From Fusobacteriota bacterium (GTDB lineage Bacteria > Fusobacteriota > Fusobacteriia > JAPLKR01), in assembly GCA_026387965.1 (NCBI GenBank), contig JAPLKR010000104.1:1-29476 (forward strand): DNA of 29,476 nt, written 5' to 3'. How positions within the stretch are numbered: the stretch's first letter is position 1; every line of letters starts with the position of its first letter. A program made the position numbers and the translations under genes. The notes beneath the pieces are model-generated. The model was not told the origin of the DNA and made no database searches. It saw only the letters and a list, made by a program, of their open reading frames with translations. Shown one piece after another: positions 15,760 through 25,211 of the stretch.

Positions 15760-18021
15760 ATGCGAAATCGAATCATTGGAATATGTCTATTTGCGGTTAC
15801 CCTATATGGTTTTTTTATTCTCACGTCTCAGTTTACAGAAATTAATACCGGAATGCTTGGCAATGTAGTAGAGTTTCTACTGTCGATGTTTTGCGGTATT
15901 TTGTCGTACGTATTTTTATTTATCCTTCTAGGTTACTCTCTTTTGATGATTGCCCTTAAAAACATTAAAATAAAAAAGCTAAAATTTATTGCAATAATTC
16001 TCACTTTTATTACTTTATCGATTCTTCTTGTCATTATACAGTCAAGTGAAGCTAATTTACATAAAAATTTCATTAATGAATTTTTAAGGGTTGGTGGAAG
16101 TGGAAATTCTGGCGGGATGCTAGGGTCAGCCTTTTTGATTGTCTTGTATCCATATTTAGGAACGATTGGGATTTATATTTGCGATAGCGCTATCCTAATT
16201 ATTTCTCTACTTATTCTTTTTGAAGAAGCCCTTAAAAATAGTATTATTAATTTTTGGAGTGGCCGTAGTTCTCGTAGAGAAGCTCGAACTGCTTTAGCAT
16301 TAGAGAGGGGAAAAGCTCGGGAACATAAAATGGCGGTTAAATTTGAGCGTGATTTACAAAAACAAAGAAAAAAAGAAAAATCCTTTGCGAATACCCCTAT
16401 AGAAAAACATTTTGAAGTTGAAGATGAAAGTGTTCAGCCAATCCAAAATGTAAAGAAAAGAGATAAAATAGTAACTTTTCAACTAGATGATATGAAAGGA
16501 ATGCTTAAAGAACCGCTAATTAAAGGCGAAAGACAAAAGATATCTCTATTTGAGTTAGATGATAAGCCTCAAACCGTTGATAAAAAATCTACTGAAATGA
16601 ATACTCAGGGTGTTCAAGTACGCATAAAGCCGCCACAAAACTTACACAATACGAATGACAAAGAGAGTTTAGAAAAAGTTTCGGTAAATGATATTTTTGA
16701 TGAAAAAAGAGTGTCTAAAGTGGACACCGAAAAGGAACGACTCTATTATCTGGATAAAATCATAAAATTAGAAGGTGCTCTTGCTCAGTATGGTATCGCT
16801 GCCACTGTGGTTAATTATGAAGTGGGACCTGTAATCACACGTTTTGAACTCTCAATAGAACAGGGGGTGCGTGTTAAACGTGTATCAAGTCTTTCCGATG
16901 ATATCGCTATGATTTTAGAAGCTAAAAGCATTCGTATCGAGGCCCCGATTCCTGGAAAGAATCTTATTGGAATTGAAGTGCCTAATGGGGTGGCCGAACC
17001 CGTGTATTTTTCTGAAATAGTAAAAGATAAAGCATTTCAAGATAGTACATCGGAACTTTCTGTAATACTTGGAAAAGATATTATAGGTAAAAATGTGGTG
17101 ATTGATCTTAAAAAAATGCCACATCTGCTTATTGCCGGCAGAACAGGAAGTGGAAAATCTGTGGGAATTAATACACTCATTAGCAGTATTTTACTTAAAA
17201 GTGGACCTGATAAAGTGCGTTTTATTATGGTTGATCCTAAAATGGTTGAGTTGATGCCTTACAACGATATTAAGCATCTTTTAGTCCCGGTAATTACAGA
17301 ACCGAAGCTAGCCGCAGTTGCGCTACGTTGGGCAGTAAATGAGATGGAGGAGCGTTATAAAAAACTCTCTGCCTTAGGTGTAAGGAATATTGAGGGATAT
17401 AATGGTAAAAATGTATCAGAATTCATGTATTATATCGTGATAATAATTGATGAGTTTGCCGATTTAATGATGGTAGCTCCAGGAACACTTGAAGAGTCCA
17501 TAGCACGAATTGCTCAAAAAGCAAGGGCCGTTGGGATTCATCTTGTTATGGCAACACAAAGGCCTTCAACGGATGTTATTACAGGTACAATTAAAGCGAA
17601 TTTGCCCTCAAGAATATCATTTTCTGTAGCGTCTCAAATTGATTCTCGAACGATTTTAGACCAAACAGGTGCCGAAAAGCTTCTAGGAAAAGGTGATATG
17701 CTTTATTCAGAATCAAGTTCTCCAAATCTTGTACGAATACAAGGTGCGTTTATATCAGATGATGAAGTAATAAAACTCACTGAACATTTAAAAAAATTAG
17801 GGGAACCAAACTATAATGAGGAAATTATTTCTGAAACAACCAGTATATCTGGTGATGTTGATGATATGTATGACCAAGCTGTGGCTCTTCTTGAAGGAGA
17901 GAGTAAAGTATCTACTTCTTATTTGCAAAGAAAACTTAAGGTAGGGTACTCACGAGCTGCACGTATTATTGATCAGTTACAAGAGAATGGTATTATCAAT
18001 GATAATAAAGAGGTGATGTAA
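15760..18021 (+). CDS. ftsK: DNA translocase FtsK/SpoIIIE
   Basis: A hexameric membrane-anchored motor that pumps chromosomal DNA through the closing septum. Residues 1-170 hold about four membrane helices; about 175-320 is a charged linker much shorter than in E. coli. The alpha-beta motor spans about 330-680, with Walker A AGRTGSGKS near 460-468 and Walker B VIIIDEFADLMM near 560-571. It ends with the gamma winged helix at about 695-750 (DQAVALLEGESKVSTSYLQRKLKVGYSRAARIIDQLQENG), which reads the polarity sequences. The 753-residue length is typical of low-GC bacteria. The ATG 15760 lacks a strong Shine-Dalgarno (only GGTG upstream), unlike its neighbours. maf follows after one base. Confidence 0.96.
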   Translation: MRNRIIGICLFAVTLYGFFILTSQFTEINTGMLGNVVEFLLSMFCGILSYVFLFILLGYSLLMIALKNIKIKKLKFIAIILTFITLSILLVIIQSSEANLHKNFINEFLRVGGSGNSGGMLGSAFLIVLYPYLGTIGIYICDSAILIISLLILFEEALKNSIINFWSGRSSRREARTALALERGKAREHKMAVKFERDLQKQRKKEKSFANTPIEKHFEVEDESVQPIQNVKKRDKIVTFQLDDMKGMLKEPLIKGERQKISLFELDDKPQTVDKKSTEMNTQGVQVRIKPPQNLHNTNDKESLEKVSVNDIFDEKRVSKVDTEKERLYYLDKIIKLEGALAQYGIAATVVNYEVGPVITRFELSIEQGVRVKRVSSLSDDIAMILEAKSIRIEAPIPGKNLIGIEVPNGVAEPVYFSEIVKDKAFQDSTSELSVILGKDIIGKNVVIDLKKMPHLLIAGRTGSGKSVGINTLISSILLKSGPDKVRFIMVDPKMVELMPYNDIKHLLVPVITEPKLAAVALRWAVNEMEERYKKLSALGVRNIEGYNGKNVSEFMYYIVIIIDEFADLMMVAPGTLEESIARIAQKARAVGIHLVMATQRPSTDVITGTIKANLPSRISFSVASQIDSRTILDQTGAEKLLGKGDMLYSESSSPNLVRIQGAFISDDEVIKLTEHLKKLGEPNYNEEIISETTSISGDVDDMYDQAVALLEGESKVSTSYLQRKLKVGYSRAARIIDQLQENGIINDNKEVM

Positions 18022-18022
18022 A

Positions 18023-18604
18023 GTGATTATTCTTGGTTCGAAATCATCTAGAAGATATGAGTTACTCTGTGAATATTTTCATGATATTAAAGTAGTGGCA
18101 CCTGAGATAGATGAGAAAAATATTTTTAATCTATCACCGATTGATTATGTCTCATGGTTGTCGAAGGAGAAAAACCTTGCGGTACTTAAGATGATTGATG
18201 AGAGCGAAAAAGGTAATCTTGTTGTCACAGCCGATACTATAGTTGTTTATAAGGGCACGATTTTAGAAAAGCCTAAAGATAAATCTGAAAATCTGTTATT
18301 TTTGGAAGTACTAAATGGGAATACACACGCGGTTTATACTGCGGTAAGCATTTATTTCAATGGAACAGTTGAGAGCTTTATTAGTTCAACTAAAGTAAGT
18401 TTTTATAAGCTTGAAAAAGAGCAACTAAAATGGTATGTAGATACAGAAGATGGTCTAGATAAAGCTGGTGGATATGGTATACAGGGAAAAGGGAAAATTT
18501 TAGTTAAAAAAATTTCAGGGGACTATTATAGTGTAATGGGATTTCCTATTGCTGAGTTTTATCACTATGTTATCAACAATAATTGGCATGCAGCACTGAG
18601 CTAA
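18023..18604 (+). CDS. maf: Maf-family nucleoside triphosphate pyrophosphatase
   Basis: A house-cleaning enzyme that hydrolyses non-canonical or pyrimidine NTPs to NMP and pyrophosphate. Family motifs are LGSKSSRRYELL at the N-terminus, VTADTIVVYKGTILEKP with the catalytic Asp71, and DKAGGYGIQGKG (about 146-157), the form seen in the dTTP/UTPase (YhdE) group. At 193 residues it has normal length. GTG start at 18023 with GAGGTGATG upstream. Its place between ftsK and mreB matches the frequent association of maf with cell-division and shape genes. Confidence 0.93.
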   Translation: MIILGSKSSRRYELLCEYFHDIKVVAPEIDEKNIFNLSPIDYVSWLSKEKNLAVLKMIDESEKGNLVVTADTIVVYKGTILEKPKDKSENLLFLEVLNGNTHAVYTAVSIYFNGTVESFISSTKVSFYKLEKEQLKWYVDTEDGLDKAGGYGIQGKGKILVKKISGDYYSVMGFPIAEFYHYVINNNWHAALS

Positions 18605-18625
18605 TATGATTGGGAAGGAAAAAAA

Positions 18626-19684
18626 ATGGCAAAAAAGACAAGCTTTTTTAAAAAATTAACAGAGATATTTTCGGAGGATATTGGAATAGATTTAGGTACA
18701 GCGAATACACTGGTTTGCGCTAAATCGCAAGGTATACTTATTTCAGAGCCTTCTGTAGTTGCGATGAATTTGAAAACAGATGAGATATTTGCAATTGGAA
18801 GAAGTGCGAAAGAAATGCTTGGGAAAACCCCAAAACATATTGAAGCTATTAAACCTCTTAAAGATGGCGTCATTGCGGACTATGATATGACAGAAAAAAT
18901 GCTTAAGAATTTTTTGCAGAAAGTTAAAAAACGTAAATTTTTCGGCTCACAGCGTGTTATTATTTGTGTACCTGCTGGCGTAACCCATGTTGAAAAGCGT
19001 GCGGTTCAAGAGGTTGTAAGGGAAGCAGGCGCACGAGAAGCCCTTCTTATTGAAGAGCCTATGGCAGCAGCAATTGGTGCGGGGCTCGATATTTTTCGCC
19101 CTGATGGATACTTAATTGTAGATATTGGTGGAGGAACTTCAGAAATAGCTGTGATATCACTTGGTGGGATTGTCATCACCTCGTCACTTAGACTTGCTGG
19201 AAATAAAATTGATGAAGCGATCATTAATTTTGTAAGAAAAGTGCATAATGTAAATATTGGAGAGCAAACTGCAGAAGAGATTAAAATTGCTGTAGGTTCT
19301 GCAATGAGACTCGAAGAAGTTAAAACGATGGTAGTAAATGGAAGAAGTGCCATTACAGGACTTCCTTGTAACTTTGAAATTTCGTCACGTGAAGTTGAAC
19401 CTGTAGTCGGCGACATTTGTGATCAAATTGTAGATGAGATTAAAGCTATATTGGAGCAAGCACCTCCCGAAATCTCAGCAGATATCAATAAGCGAGGTAT
19501 CGTTATAGCGGGTGGCGGAGCATTGATTCCAAATATTGATAAGAAATTCGCGAAACTCTTAAATTTGCCTGTAACGATATCAGAAAACCCCTTGAACGCT
19601 GTTATTAATGGAATTTATAAAGTTTTAGAGAATTATGAAGAGTATAAAGATGTTTTAGTTACTGAAATTCAAGAGTATAACTAA
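18626..19684 (+). CDS. mreB: Rod shape-determining protein MreB
   Basis: Bacterial actin that directs side-wall peptidoglycan synthesis on the inner face of the cytoplasmic membrane. The 352-residue protein has the actin-fold nucleotide motifs: DIGIDLGTANTLV (phosphate 1), VDIGGGTSEIAVIS (phosphate 2) and IAGGGALIPNIDK (adenosine motif), plus EEPMAAAIGAG. A short Lys/Phe-rich N-terminus may help membrane contact. GGAAGGA precedes ATG 18626. mreC and mreD do not follow, so mreB is separated from its usual partners here. Confidence 0.96.
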   Translation: MAKKTSFFKKLTEIFSEDIGIDLGTANTLVCAKSQGILISEPSVVAMNLKTDEIFAIGRSAKEMLGKTPKHIEAIKPLKDGVIADYDMTEKMLKNFLQKVKKRKFFGSQRVIICVPAGVTHVEKRAVQEVVREAGAREALLIEEPMAAAIGAGLDIFRPDGYLIVDIGGGTSEIAVISLGGIVITSSLRLAGNKIDEAIINFVRKVHNVNIGEQTAEEIKIAVGSAMRLEEVKTMVVNGRSAITGLPCNFEISSREVEPVVGDICDQIVDEIKAILEQAPPEISADINKRGIVIAGGGALIPNIDKKFAKLLNLPVTISENPLNAVINGIYKVLENYEEYKDVLVTEIQEYN

Positions 19685-19686
19685 AA

Positions 19687-20391
19687 GTGAGAATCAATAA
19701 GTTTTTAGCAATGCATGGCATTGCATCAAGGCGAATGATTGATAGACTCGTTGAAAATGGTAAAGTTAAAGTGAATGGTGAAGTTGCATCACTTGGGCAA
19801 GAAGTGAGCGACAAAGATAGTATTAGTGTCGATGGAAAAAAAATAGATATAACAAAGAGCATTAATTTTGAATATTATCTCCTTAATAAGCCACTTTCAG
19901 TTTTATGTACTTTAAAAGACGAAGCTCGTGGTAGACTAAAAGTTACGGATATTGTAAAGAGTAAAGAGAGAATTTACCCTGTTGGAAGACTTGATTACAT
20001 GACAGAAGGGCTGATTATTTTGACAAACGATGGAGAGATTGTAAATAAGCTGTTACATCCGAGTCGGCAGGTTTGGAAGCAATACTATTGTATCGTGGAT
20101 AGTCCCATTCTTGAAGAACATATAGGGAAATGGAAGAAAAGTATTGTTTTAGATGATGGACCAACACTTTCTGCAAAAATCAAAAGAGATTCAAAAAGAA
20201 ATGATGCAATATTTATTGAAATTGCTGAAGGGCGAAATCGCCAAATTCGACGTATGATGGGGTATTTCAGATACAGTGTAAAGTATCTCCAAAGACTTAG
20301 AATTGGCGAAATAGAGCTTGATAAAGACTTAGTGGTTGGTAAATATAGACGGTTAACCGAAAAAGAGATTAACTATCTTCGTTCACTTTAG
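19687..20391 (+). CDS. RsuA/RluB-family rRNA pseudouridine synthase
   Basis: Isomerises a uridine in ribosomal RNA. The first 60 residues are an S4 RNA-binding domain (RINKFLAMHGIASRRMIDRLVENGKVKVNG). The synthase domain follows with the catalytic Asp103 in GRLDYMTEGLIILTNDG, and the family end EGRNRQIRRMMGYF. At 234 residues it is the size of RsuA (16S) and of the RluB-like enzymes of low-GC bacteria; target not decided. It starts with GTG 19687, two bases after mreB, with a weak ribosome binding site, which suggests coupling to mreB translation. Confidence 0.9.
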   Translation: MRINKFLAMHGIASRRMIDRLVENGKVKVNGEVASLGQEVSDKDSISVDGKKIDITKSINFEYYLLNKPLSVLCTLKDEARGRLKVTDIVKSKERIYPVGRLDYMTEGLIILTNDGEIVNKLLHPSRQVWKQYYCIVDSPILEEHIGKWKKSIVLDDGPTLSAKIKRDSKRNDAIFIEIAEGRNRQIRRMMGYFRYSVKYLQRLRIGEIELDKDLVVGKYRRLTEKEINYLRSL

Positions 20392-20399
20392 GAGGAACT

Positions 20400-21380
20400 A
20401 TGTTAAGACCCAAAGTATTAATTATTACGACTGGTGGAACCATTGCAGAAGGTAAAAATGAAGAGGGAAAATTAGTGCCGCTTTTATCAGGAGAGGCACT
20501 AATTGATATTTTAGAAGAAAAATTTCAAATCAGAAAACTAGCTGAAATTGAAATCATTCGTTTTTGTAATGAAGATAGTTCACAGCTTAGTATGAACGAT
20601 TGGGAAGGACTTTCTGAACTCGTTAGTCAAGAACTCGAAAAAGAGTATGATGGCATTGTTATTACACATGGAACGGATACACTTGTGGAAGCTGCTTATT
20701 TTCTTGACTTAACCATAGACAGTAAAAAATCTGTAGTATTTGTTGGCGCACAGCGACCAGCAACAGATCCATATTCTGATGGCCCAACCAACTTAAAAGA
20801 TGCAATACTTCAAGTAATTTCACATGAAGCAAATTGGGGAGTCACCATAACGATGAATCAAATGATACACGATCCACGTTATGTGGATAAAACGCATACT
20901 TTCAATGTTAATGGATTTGATTCAGGGGATAAGGGTTATTTAGGTCAAATATTTTTAGATAGAATGCTTAAAGTCAAGGATAAACTCAGTAGAATACACC
21001 TTCCTATTATTAAACCTCTTGCAAAAGTGGGGTTTTTTTCGATGTATTCAGGGGCTACAGGTAGCGAAATATACTTTCAAGTAGATAATGAAAAAATAGA
21101 GGGGTTAGTTGTTGAAGGGTTTGGGCTTGGAAACGTTAATGAAAATGTATATCATGCATTGAAATATGCTATTAGTAAAGGTGTAAAAGTTGTTTTAACT
21201 AGCCGAATAAAAAATGAAATGGTATATCCAATATATGGCTGCTTAGGTGGCGGCGTATCCCTTCAAGATATTGGCGTAATATTTGGTTCGGATTTAACGG
21301 GTCCCAAAGCTAGAATTGCCTTAACACTTCTTTTAAGTCTTGGGAGCGATAATTTGCAAGAAGAGTATAATAGCCTATGA
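20400..21380 (+). CDS. L-asparaginase (AnsA-type)
   Basis: Hydrolyses asparagine to aspartate and ammonia. The two Thr of the active site are visible: Thr14 in TTGGTIAEG and Thr92 in THGTDTLVE, with Asp93 beside it. NLKDAI carries the conserved Lys. The 326-residue protein lacks a signal peptide, so it is the cytosolic form. AGGAGG lies just before ATG 20400. The last four bases overlap the next start (ATGA), implying coupled translation with the radical SAM activase. No functional link between these two is obvious. Confidence 0.92.
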   Translation: MLRPKVLIITTGGTIAEGKNEEGKLVPLLSGEALIDILEEKFQIRKLAEIEIIRFCNEDSSQLSMNDWEGLSELVSQELEKEYDGIVITHGTDTLVEAAYFLDLTIDSKKSVVFVGAQRPATDPYSDGPTNLKDAILQVISHEANWGVTITMNQMIHDPRYVDKTHTFNVNGFDSGDKGYLGQIFLDRMLKVKDKLSRIHLPIIKPLAKVGFFSMYSGATGSEIYFQVDNEKIEGLVVEGFGLGNVNENVYHALKYAISKGVKVVLTSRIKNEMVYPIYGCLGGGVSLQDIGVIFGSDLTGPKARIALTLLLSLGSDNLQEEYNSL

Positions 21381-22045
21381 AAATAGGAGGCTATAGAACA
21401 CTTTCAACCGTCGATTATCCGGGAAAAATTGTGGCAACAATTTTTACTGTAGGGTGTAATTTTTGGTGTGAATATTGTCATAATTATCAATTCATTAATG
21501 AAACAGAGTATCAAGAATGGCTGAATTTTGATGAGGTACTCTCACATTTGAAAAAAAGAGAAAATCTTTTAGATGGTGTGTGCATTACGGGTGGTGAACC
21601 TCTTATTCATTTTGAGAACATTGTTGAAATGATTAAGCAAATCAAAAAAGCTTGTCCAAGCTTTAAGATAAAACTCGACAGTAATGGAAGTTCTCTGAGT
21701 AAAATAAAGGCGATTACCCCCTATATTGACTATATTGCCGTTGATTTTAAAGGATTTGATTATTATAATTACTCAAAAGCTCCAATAGAACTTGAAGCAA
21801 TTATTCATTACCTTAGTAGTGTCAAAATGCCCTATGAGATACGCCTGACACTCTATCCAGAGTATTTTCCTAAAAAAGATTTTGATAAAGTAGTCAAGAT
21901 ACTTAAAAATGCAGAAAAAGTCTCAATACAGCAATATAAAAGCGAGAATGTTAGAGTAGTAAAAACTCCATATTCACATGATGTATTAAACGATTTAAAA
22001 GAGCGATTTGAAAAGTACGGTTCAAGCGTTACAGTAAAATACTAA
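21377..22045 (+). CDS. nrdG: Anaerobic ribonucleotide-reductase activating protein-like radical SAM enzyme
   Basis: A radical SAM protein of 222 residues with Cys27-x3-Cys31-x2-Cys34 (CNFWCEYCHN) for the 4Fe-4S cluster and GGEP (about 72-75) for SAM binding. The start KIGGYRTLSTVDYPGK is characteristic of the longer NrdG2 group (pyruvate-formate-lyase-activase related) rather than the 155-residue E. coli NrdG. It would install a glycyl radical in the class III reductase, which would suit an anaerobe. The reductase gene nrdD is not in the window, so the partner enzyme is not proven. Start overlaps the asparaginase stop by 4 bases. Confidence 0.82.
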   Translation: MKIGGYRTLSTVDYPGKIVATIFTVGCNFWCEYCHNYQFINETEYQEWLNFDEVLSHLKKRENLLDGVCITGGEPLIHFENIVEMIKQIKKACPSFKIKLDSNGSSLSKIKAITPYIDYIAVDFKGFDYYNYSKAPIELEAIIHYLSSVKMPYEIRLTLYPEYFPKKDFDKVVKILKNAEKVSIQQYKSENVRVVKTPYSHDVLNDLKERFEKYGSSVTVKY

Positions 22046-22055
22046 AGGAGTGTTT

Positions 22056-22685
22056 ATGGCAAACAAATATCGGTTCTATGGACATCTCATGACTGTTATA
22101 TTGAAATTATTGAAAATGACCATAAAAGTCTATTTATACAAATCGAAAGATTATGTAGAAGGAGGAACATATATTTATGTTTTTTGGCATCAATATCTCT
22201 ATGGACCGAGTGTTTCAATAGATAAAATTCGTGTTGAAAAGATCGCTACACTTGCGAGCCCCTCAAATGATGGAGAGATTATTTCGACCGTTTTAAAAAA
22301 TTTTGGATATAAAGTTGTTCGTGGTTCCTCGAATGATAAAAACGTAGGAAGTTTACTTTCACTTATTAAATTATTGAAAAAGGGTTATAGTATTGGCACG
22401 CCTGTTGATGGACCAAAAGGGCCAATTTTTGAAGTTAAACCCGGGTTGGTTTACCTTGCTCAAAAAACAGGAATACCGATAGTGCCAATAGGACTTGCTT
22501 ATTCAAATTATTGGTCTTTTGAAAAAGCGTGGGATAAATTTAAGTTACCAAAACCCTTTTCTAAAATTGCGGGAACGTTACTTGAACCTATATACATTCC
22601 GAGTGAGATGAACATAGTTGAGGCATGTATTATGGTTAAAAATCAAATTGACCTTGCCAATTTAAAAGCTGAAAAGATACTGTAA
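22056..22685 (+). CDS. DUF374 lysophospholipid acyltransferase-family protein
   Basis: Membrane-associated acyltransferase-like protein of 209 residues. It shows the reduced acyltransferase motifs of DUF374: FWHQYLYGP near residue 45, ASPSNDGEI, GSS.., and PVDGPKGPIFEVKPGLVYLAQKTGIPIVPIGLAYS in the second half. Relatives transfer fatty acids in lipid A or phospholipid synthesis; a lipid A or lipooligosaccharide role would fit a diderm but is inference. I chose ATG 22056 because AAAGGAG ends 5 bases before it; the in-frame GTG at 22050 overlaps that site. Confidence 0.85.
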   Translation: MANKYRFYGHLMTVILKLLKMTIKVYLYKSKDYVEGGTYIYVFWHQYLYGPSVSIDKIRVEKIATLASPSNDGEIISTVLKNFGYKVVRGSSNDKNVGSLLSLIKLLKKGYSIGTPVDGPKGPIFEVKPGLVYLAQKTGIPIVPIGLAYSNYWSFEKAWDKFKLPKPFSKIAGTLLEPIYIPSEMNIVEACIMVKNQIDLANLKAEKIL

Positions 22686-22694
22686 GGAGAGCGA

Positions 22695-24251
22695 ATGAAT
22701 GATAAATTTTATGTCACAACAGCCATCGCTTATGTAAATGGAGCCCCACATATTGGGTTTGCATTAGAAGTAATACAAGCGGATGTTTTGGCCAGATATA
22801 ATAGACTGTTAGGGAAAGAGGTTTTTTATTTAACAGGTGTGGATGAACATGGTGTAAAGCTCTATGAAACAGCACAAAAAGTAGGCGTGGACACTCAATC
22901 TTACGTAGATAGTAACGCGATTAAGTTTGAAAAATTGAAAGAAGAGCTGAATCTTTCAAATAGCGATTTTATTCGTACTACGAGTGAAAGGCATAAACGT
23001 GGAGCTCAAAAAATTTGGACTAAAATGTTTGAAAAAGGTGATATTTATAAGCATAGCTACGATGGGAAATACTGTGTAGGATGTGAAGCCTACTTAACAG
23101 AAAAAGATTTAGATGAAAATGGAAATTGCCTGATACATATGACAAAACCGACTATCATACAGGAAGAAAATTATTTTTTTAAACTTTCAAAGTATTCTGA
23201 AAGAATAAAATCGGCCATTTTAAGTGACGATCTCAAAATAGTTCCTGAGAGTAGAAAAAATGAGATGCTAAGTCTAAGTGGGGATGGGCTTCATGATGTA
23301 AGCTTCTCAAGACCAAAATCGGCGCTTCCATGGGGAATAGATGTTCCTCAGGATGAAACTCAGGTGATGTATGTGTGGTGCGACGCTCTTTCCAACTATA
23401 TCACGGCATTAGGGTATGAGCATGAGAGTAAGAATTTTCAAAAATTTTGGCCAGCAAGTGCTCAAATAATCGGGAAAGATATATTGAGATTTCACGCTGG
23501 AATATGGCCGGGAATGTTAATGTCGGCTGAACTCCCACTTCCAAAAAAATTATTTGTACATGGATTTATCACTTCAAATGGCCAAAAGATGTCGAAATCT
23601 ATTGGAAATGTGATTAATCCAGTCGAAGAGATTGAAAAATATGGAGTAGATGCATTTAGATATGTTCTTATTCGTGATACACATTATGGAAATGATGGCG
23701 ATTATACAGAAAAATCAGCTGTGATGCGTATGAATACAGATCTTTCTAATGATCTTGGAAATCTACTTAATCGAACACTTGGGATGATGAAAAAGTATTT
23801 TGATTCTGTATTGCCTGAGAGTTTTGAAAGTGCTGTGATTGACAGTGATATTGAAACATTGTTTACTCAATGCATAGAAAGATATCATCAAAATATGAAT
23901 GAGTTCCAGCTTTCAAAGACATGTGAAAATGTATGGGAATTTGTATCAAGGCTGAATAAATACATTGATGAAACAGCCCCTTGGACGCTTGCAAAAGATG
24001 AGAGCAAAAAGGCAAGACTCGGACAAGTGATGAGAGTATTAATTGAAGGATTAGAAAAAATTTCTATACTCATTTTTCCTGTAATGCCAGGAACTACACC
24101 GAAAATTTTAGAGCAACTTAATTTACTCAGCGGTAAAGACATGGAGAGTTTAAATTTTAATGGCATTGAAATTTTTGGGAAAATTCCACCAGGGCATAGA
24201 GTGAATAGTGCAGAACCAATTTTTCCGAGAATTGAACTAGAGATAAAATAG
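22695..24251 (+). CDS. metG: Methionyl-tRNA synthetase
   Basis: Class I synthetase charging tRNA-Met in the cytosol. The HIGH motif is HIGF (19-22) and KMSKS is intact (about 297-302, GQKMSKSIGN). DEHG and the WCDALSNYITALG block are as in the family. The zinc knuckle region has YCVGC and a following CLIH, i.e. three Cys and a His. At 518 residues the protein stops after the anticodon-binding helical domain and lacks the C-terminal EMAP/Arc1p tRNA-binding extension found in many bacterial MetG. It lies 9 bases after the acyltransferase gene with AAGGAG; there is no room for a T-box leader. Confidence 0.96.
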   Translation: MNDKFYVTTAIAYVNGAPHIGFALEVIQADVLARYNRLLGKEVFYLTGVDEHGVKLYETAQKVGVDTQSYVDSNAIKFEKLKEELNLSNSDFIRTTSERHKRGAQKIWTKMFEKGDIYKHSYDGKYCVGCEAYLTEKDLDENGNCLIHMTKPTIIQEENYFFKLSKYSERIKSAILSDDLKIVPESRKNEMLSLSGDGLHDVSFSRPKSALPWGIDVPQDETQVMYVWCDALSNYITALGYEHESKNFQKFWPASAQIIGKDILRFHAGIWPGMLMSAELPLPKKLFVHGFITSNGQKMSKSIGNVINPVEEIEKYGVDAFRYVLIRDTHYGNDGDYTEKSAVMRMNTDLSNDLGNLLNRTLGMMKKYFDSVLPESFESAVIDSDIETLFTQCIERYHQNMNEFQLSKTCENVWEFVSRLNKYIDETAPWTLAKDESKKARLGQVMRVLIEGLEKISILIFPVMPGTTPKILEQLNLLSGKDMESLNFNGIEIFGKIPPGHRVNSAEPIFPRIELEIK

Positions 24252-24285
24252 TATTTTTTTATATAGTTTAATAGGGGAGGTATTT

Positions 24286-25167
24286 ATGCAACATGTAAGA
24301 AAAGCCGTTATACCAGCAGCAGGGCTTGGTACACGATTTTTGCCAGCTACAAAGGCTCAACCTAAAGAGATGTTGACCATTGTGGATAAGCCTGCAATTC
24401 AGTACATTGTTGAAGAGATTATTGGGGCAGGAATTCGAGATATTACTATTATTACCGGAAGAATGAAGCACTCGATAGAGGATCATTTTGATTATAATGT
24501 TGAGCTAGAAAATGAACTGAGTAAAAAAGGAAAAAACGAACTGCTTAATCTTGTACGTTCGATTTCAGAATATGCTAACGTATATTTTATAAGACAAAAA
24601 TCTCCACTTGGTTTGGGTCACGCAGTTCTCACTGCAGAGCACCACATAGATAATGAACCCTTTTTGGTAGTTCTTGGAGATGATATTGTAGATAGTCCCA
24701 TTCCTGTAGCTAAGCAACTGCTTCAGGTAAGAGCAAAATATCTTGGCGGAAGTGTCATTGGAGTGCAACAAGTTGATAAATCACAAGTAAGTTCTTATGG
24801 AATTATTAAGCCAGGCCAAAGATTGGATGCTAAAACTGTTCTTATGGACGATTTTTTAGAAAAGCCCCCTATTGAGCAAGCACCTTCTAATCTTGCATGT
24901 TTAGGAAGATATGTTCTTGAACCACAAATTTTTGAATATATTAAAAAAACAACTCCAGGAGCAGGGGGAGAAATTCAGCTTACAGATGCAATCTTAAGAA
25001 TGATAAAAAATGGAGATAAAGTTATGGCTTATGATTTTGATGGGAAACGCTATGACACTGGAGATAAATTTGGCTATATTCAAGCAAATATTGAATATGC
25101 TATGAAACATCCAGAAATTCAAGTGAGATTAAAAAAATATTTACAAGAGTATGTAAGAACACTTTAG
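24286..25167 (+). CDS. galU: UTP-glucose-1-phosphate uridylyltransferase
   Basis: Makes UDP-glucose for polysaccharide and glycolipid synthesis. The 293-residue protein has the nucleotidyltransferase signature GLGTRFLPATKAQPKEML, the family's GLGHAVL and VVLGDDIVDSP with the metal Asp, and EKPP...SNLACLGRYVL. GGGGAGG precedes ATG 24286. It is the last gene of the ftsK unit, ended by the hairpin at 25168. Confidence 0.95.
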   Translation: MQHVRKAVIPAAGLGTRFLPATKAQPKEMLTIVDKPAIQYIVEEIIGAGIRDITIITGRMKHSIEDHFDYNVELENELSKKGKNELLNLVRSISEYANVYFIRQKSPLGLGHAVLTAEHHIDNEPFLVVLGDDIVDSPIPVAKQLLQVRAKYLGGSVIGVQQVDKSQVSSYGIIKPGQRLDAKTVLMDDFLEKPPIEQAPSNLACLGRYVLEPQIFEYIKKTTPGAGGEIQLTDAILRMIKNGDKVMAYDFDGKRYDTGDKFGYIQANIEYAMKHPEIQVRLKKYLQEYVRTL

Positions 25168-25192
25168 AAAATCCCTTTCTAGGGATTTTTCT
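25168..25192 (+). terminator. Rho-independent terminator after galU
   Basis: AAAATCCCT (25168-25176) pairs exactly with AGGGATTTT (25181-25189) around TTCT, and the right arm continues into TTTTTC. It separates galU from murI, whose start is only 22 bases further on. Confidence 0.8.
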
Positions 25193-25211
25193 ATTAAAAT
25201 TGGGAGCTAAT

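Noticed and set aside
19006-19416. A 136-residue open frame on the strand opposite mreB
   Set aside because: It has no ribosome binding site, no family resemblance and lies wholly within a strongly conserved gene; it is a codon-use shadow.
22686-22694. T-box leader controlling metG
   Set aside because: The gap to the preceding gene is only 9 bases.
24252-24285. Promoter or terminator between metG and galU
   Set aside because: The 34-base gap holds only AT-rich sequence and the galU ribosome binding site; no hairpin or convincing -35/-10 pair is present.
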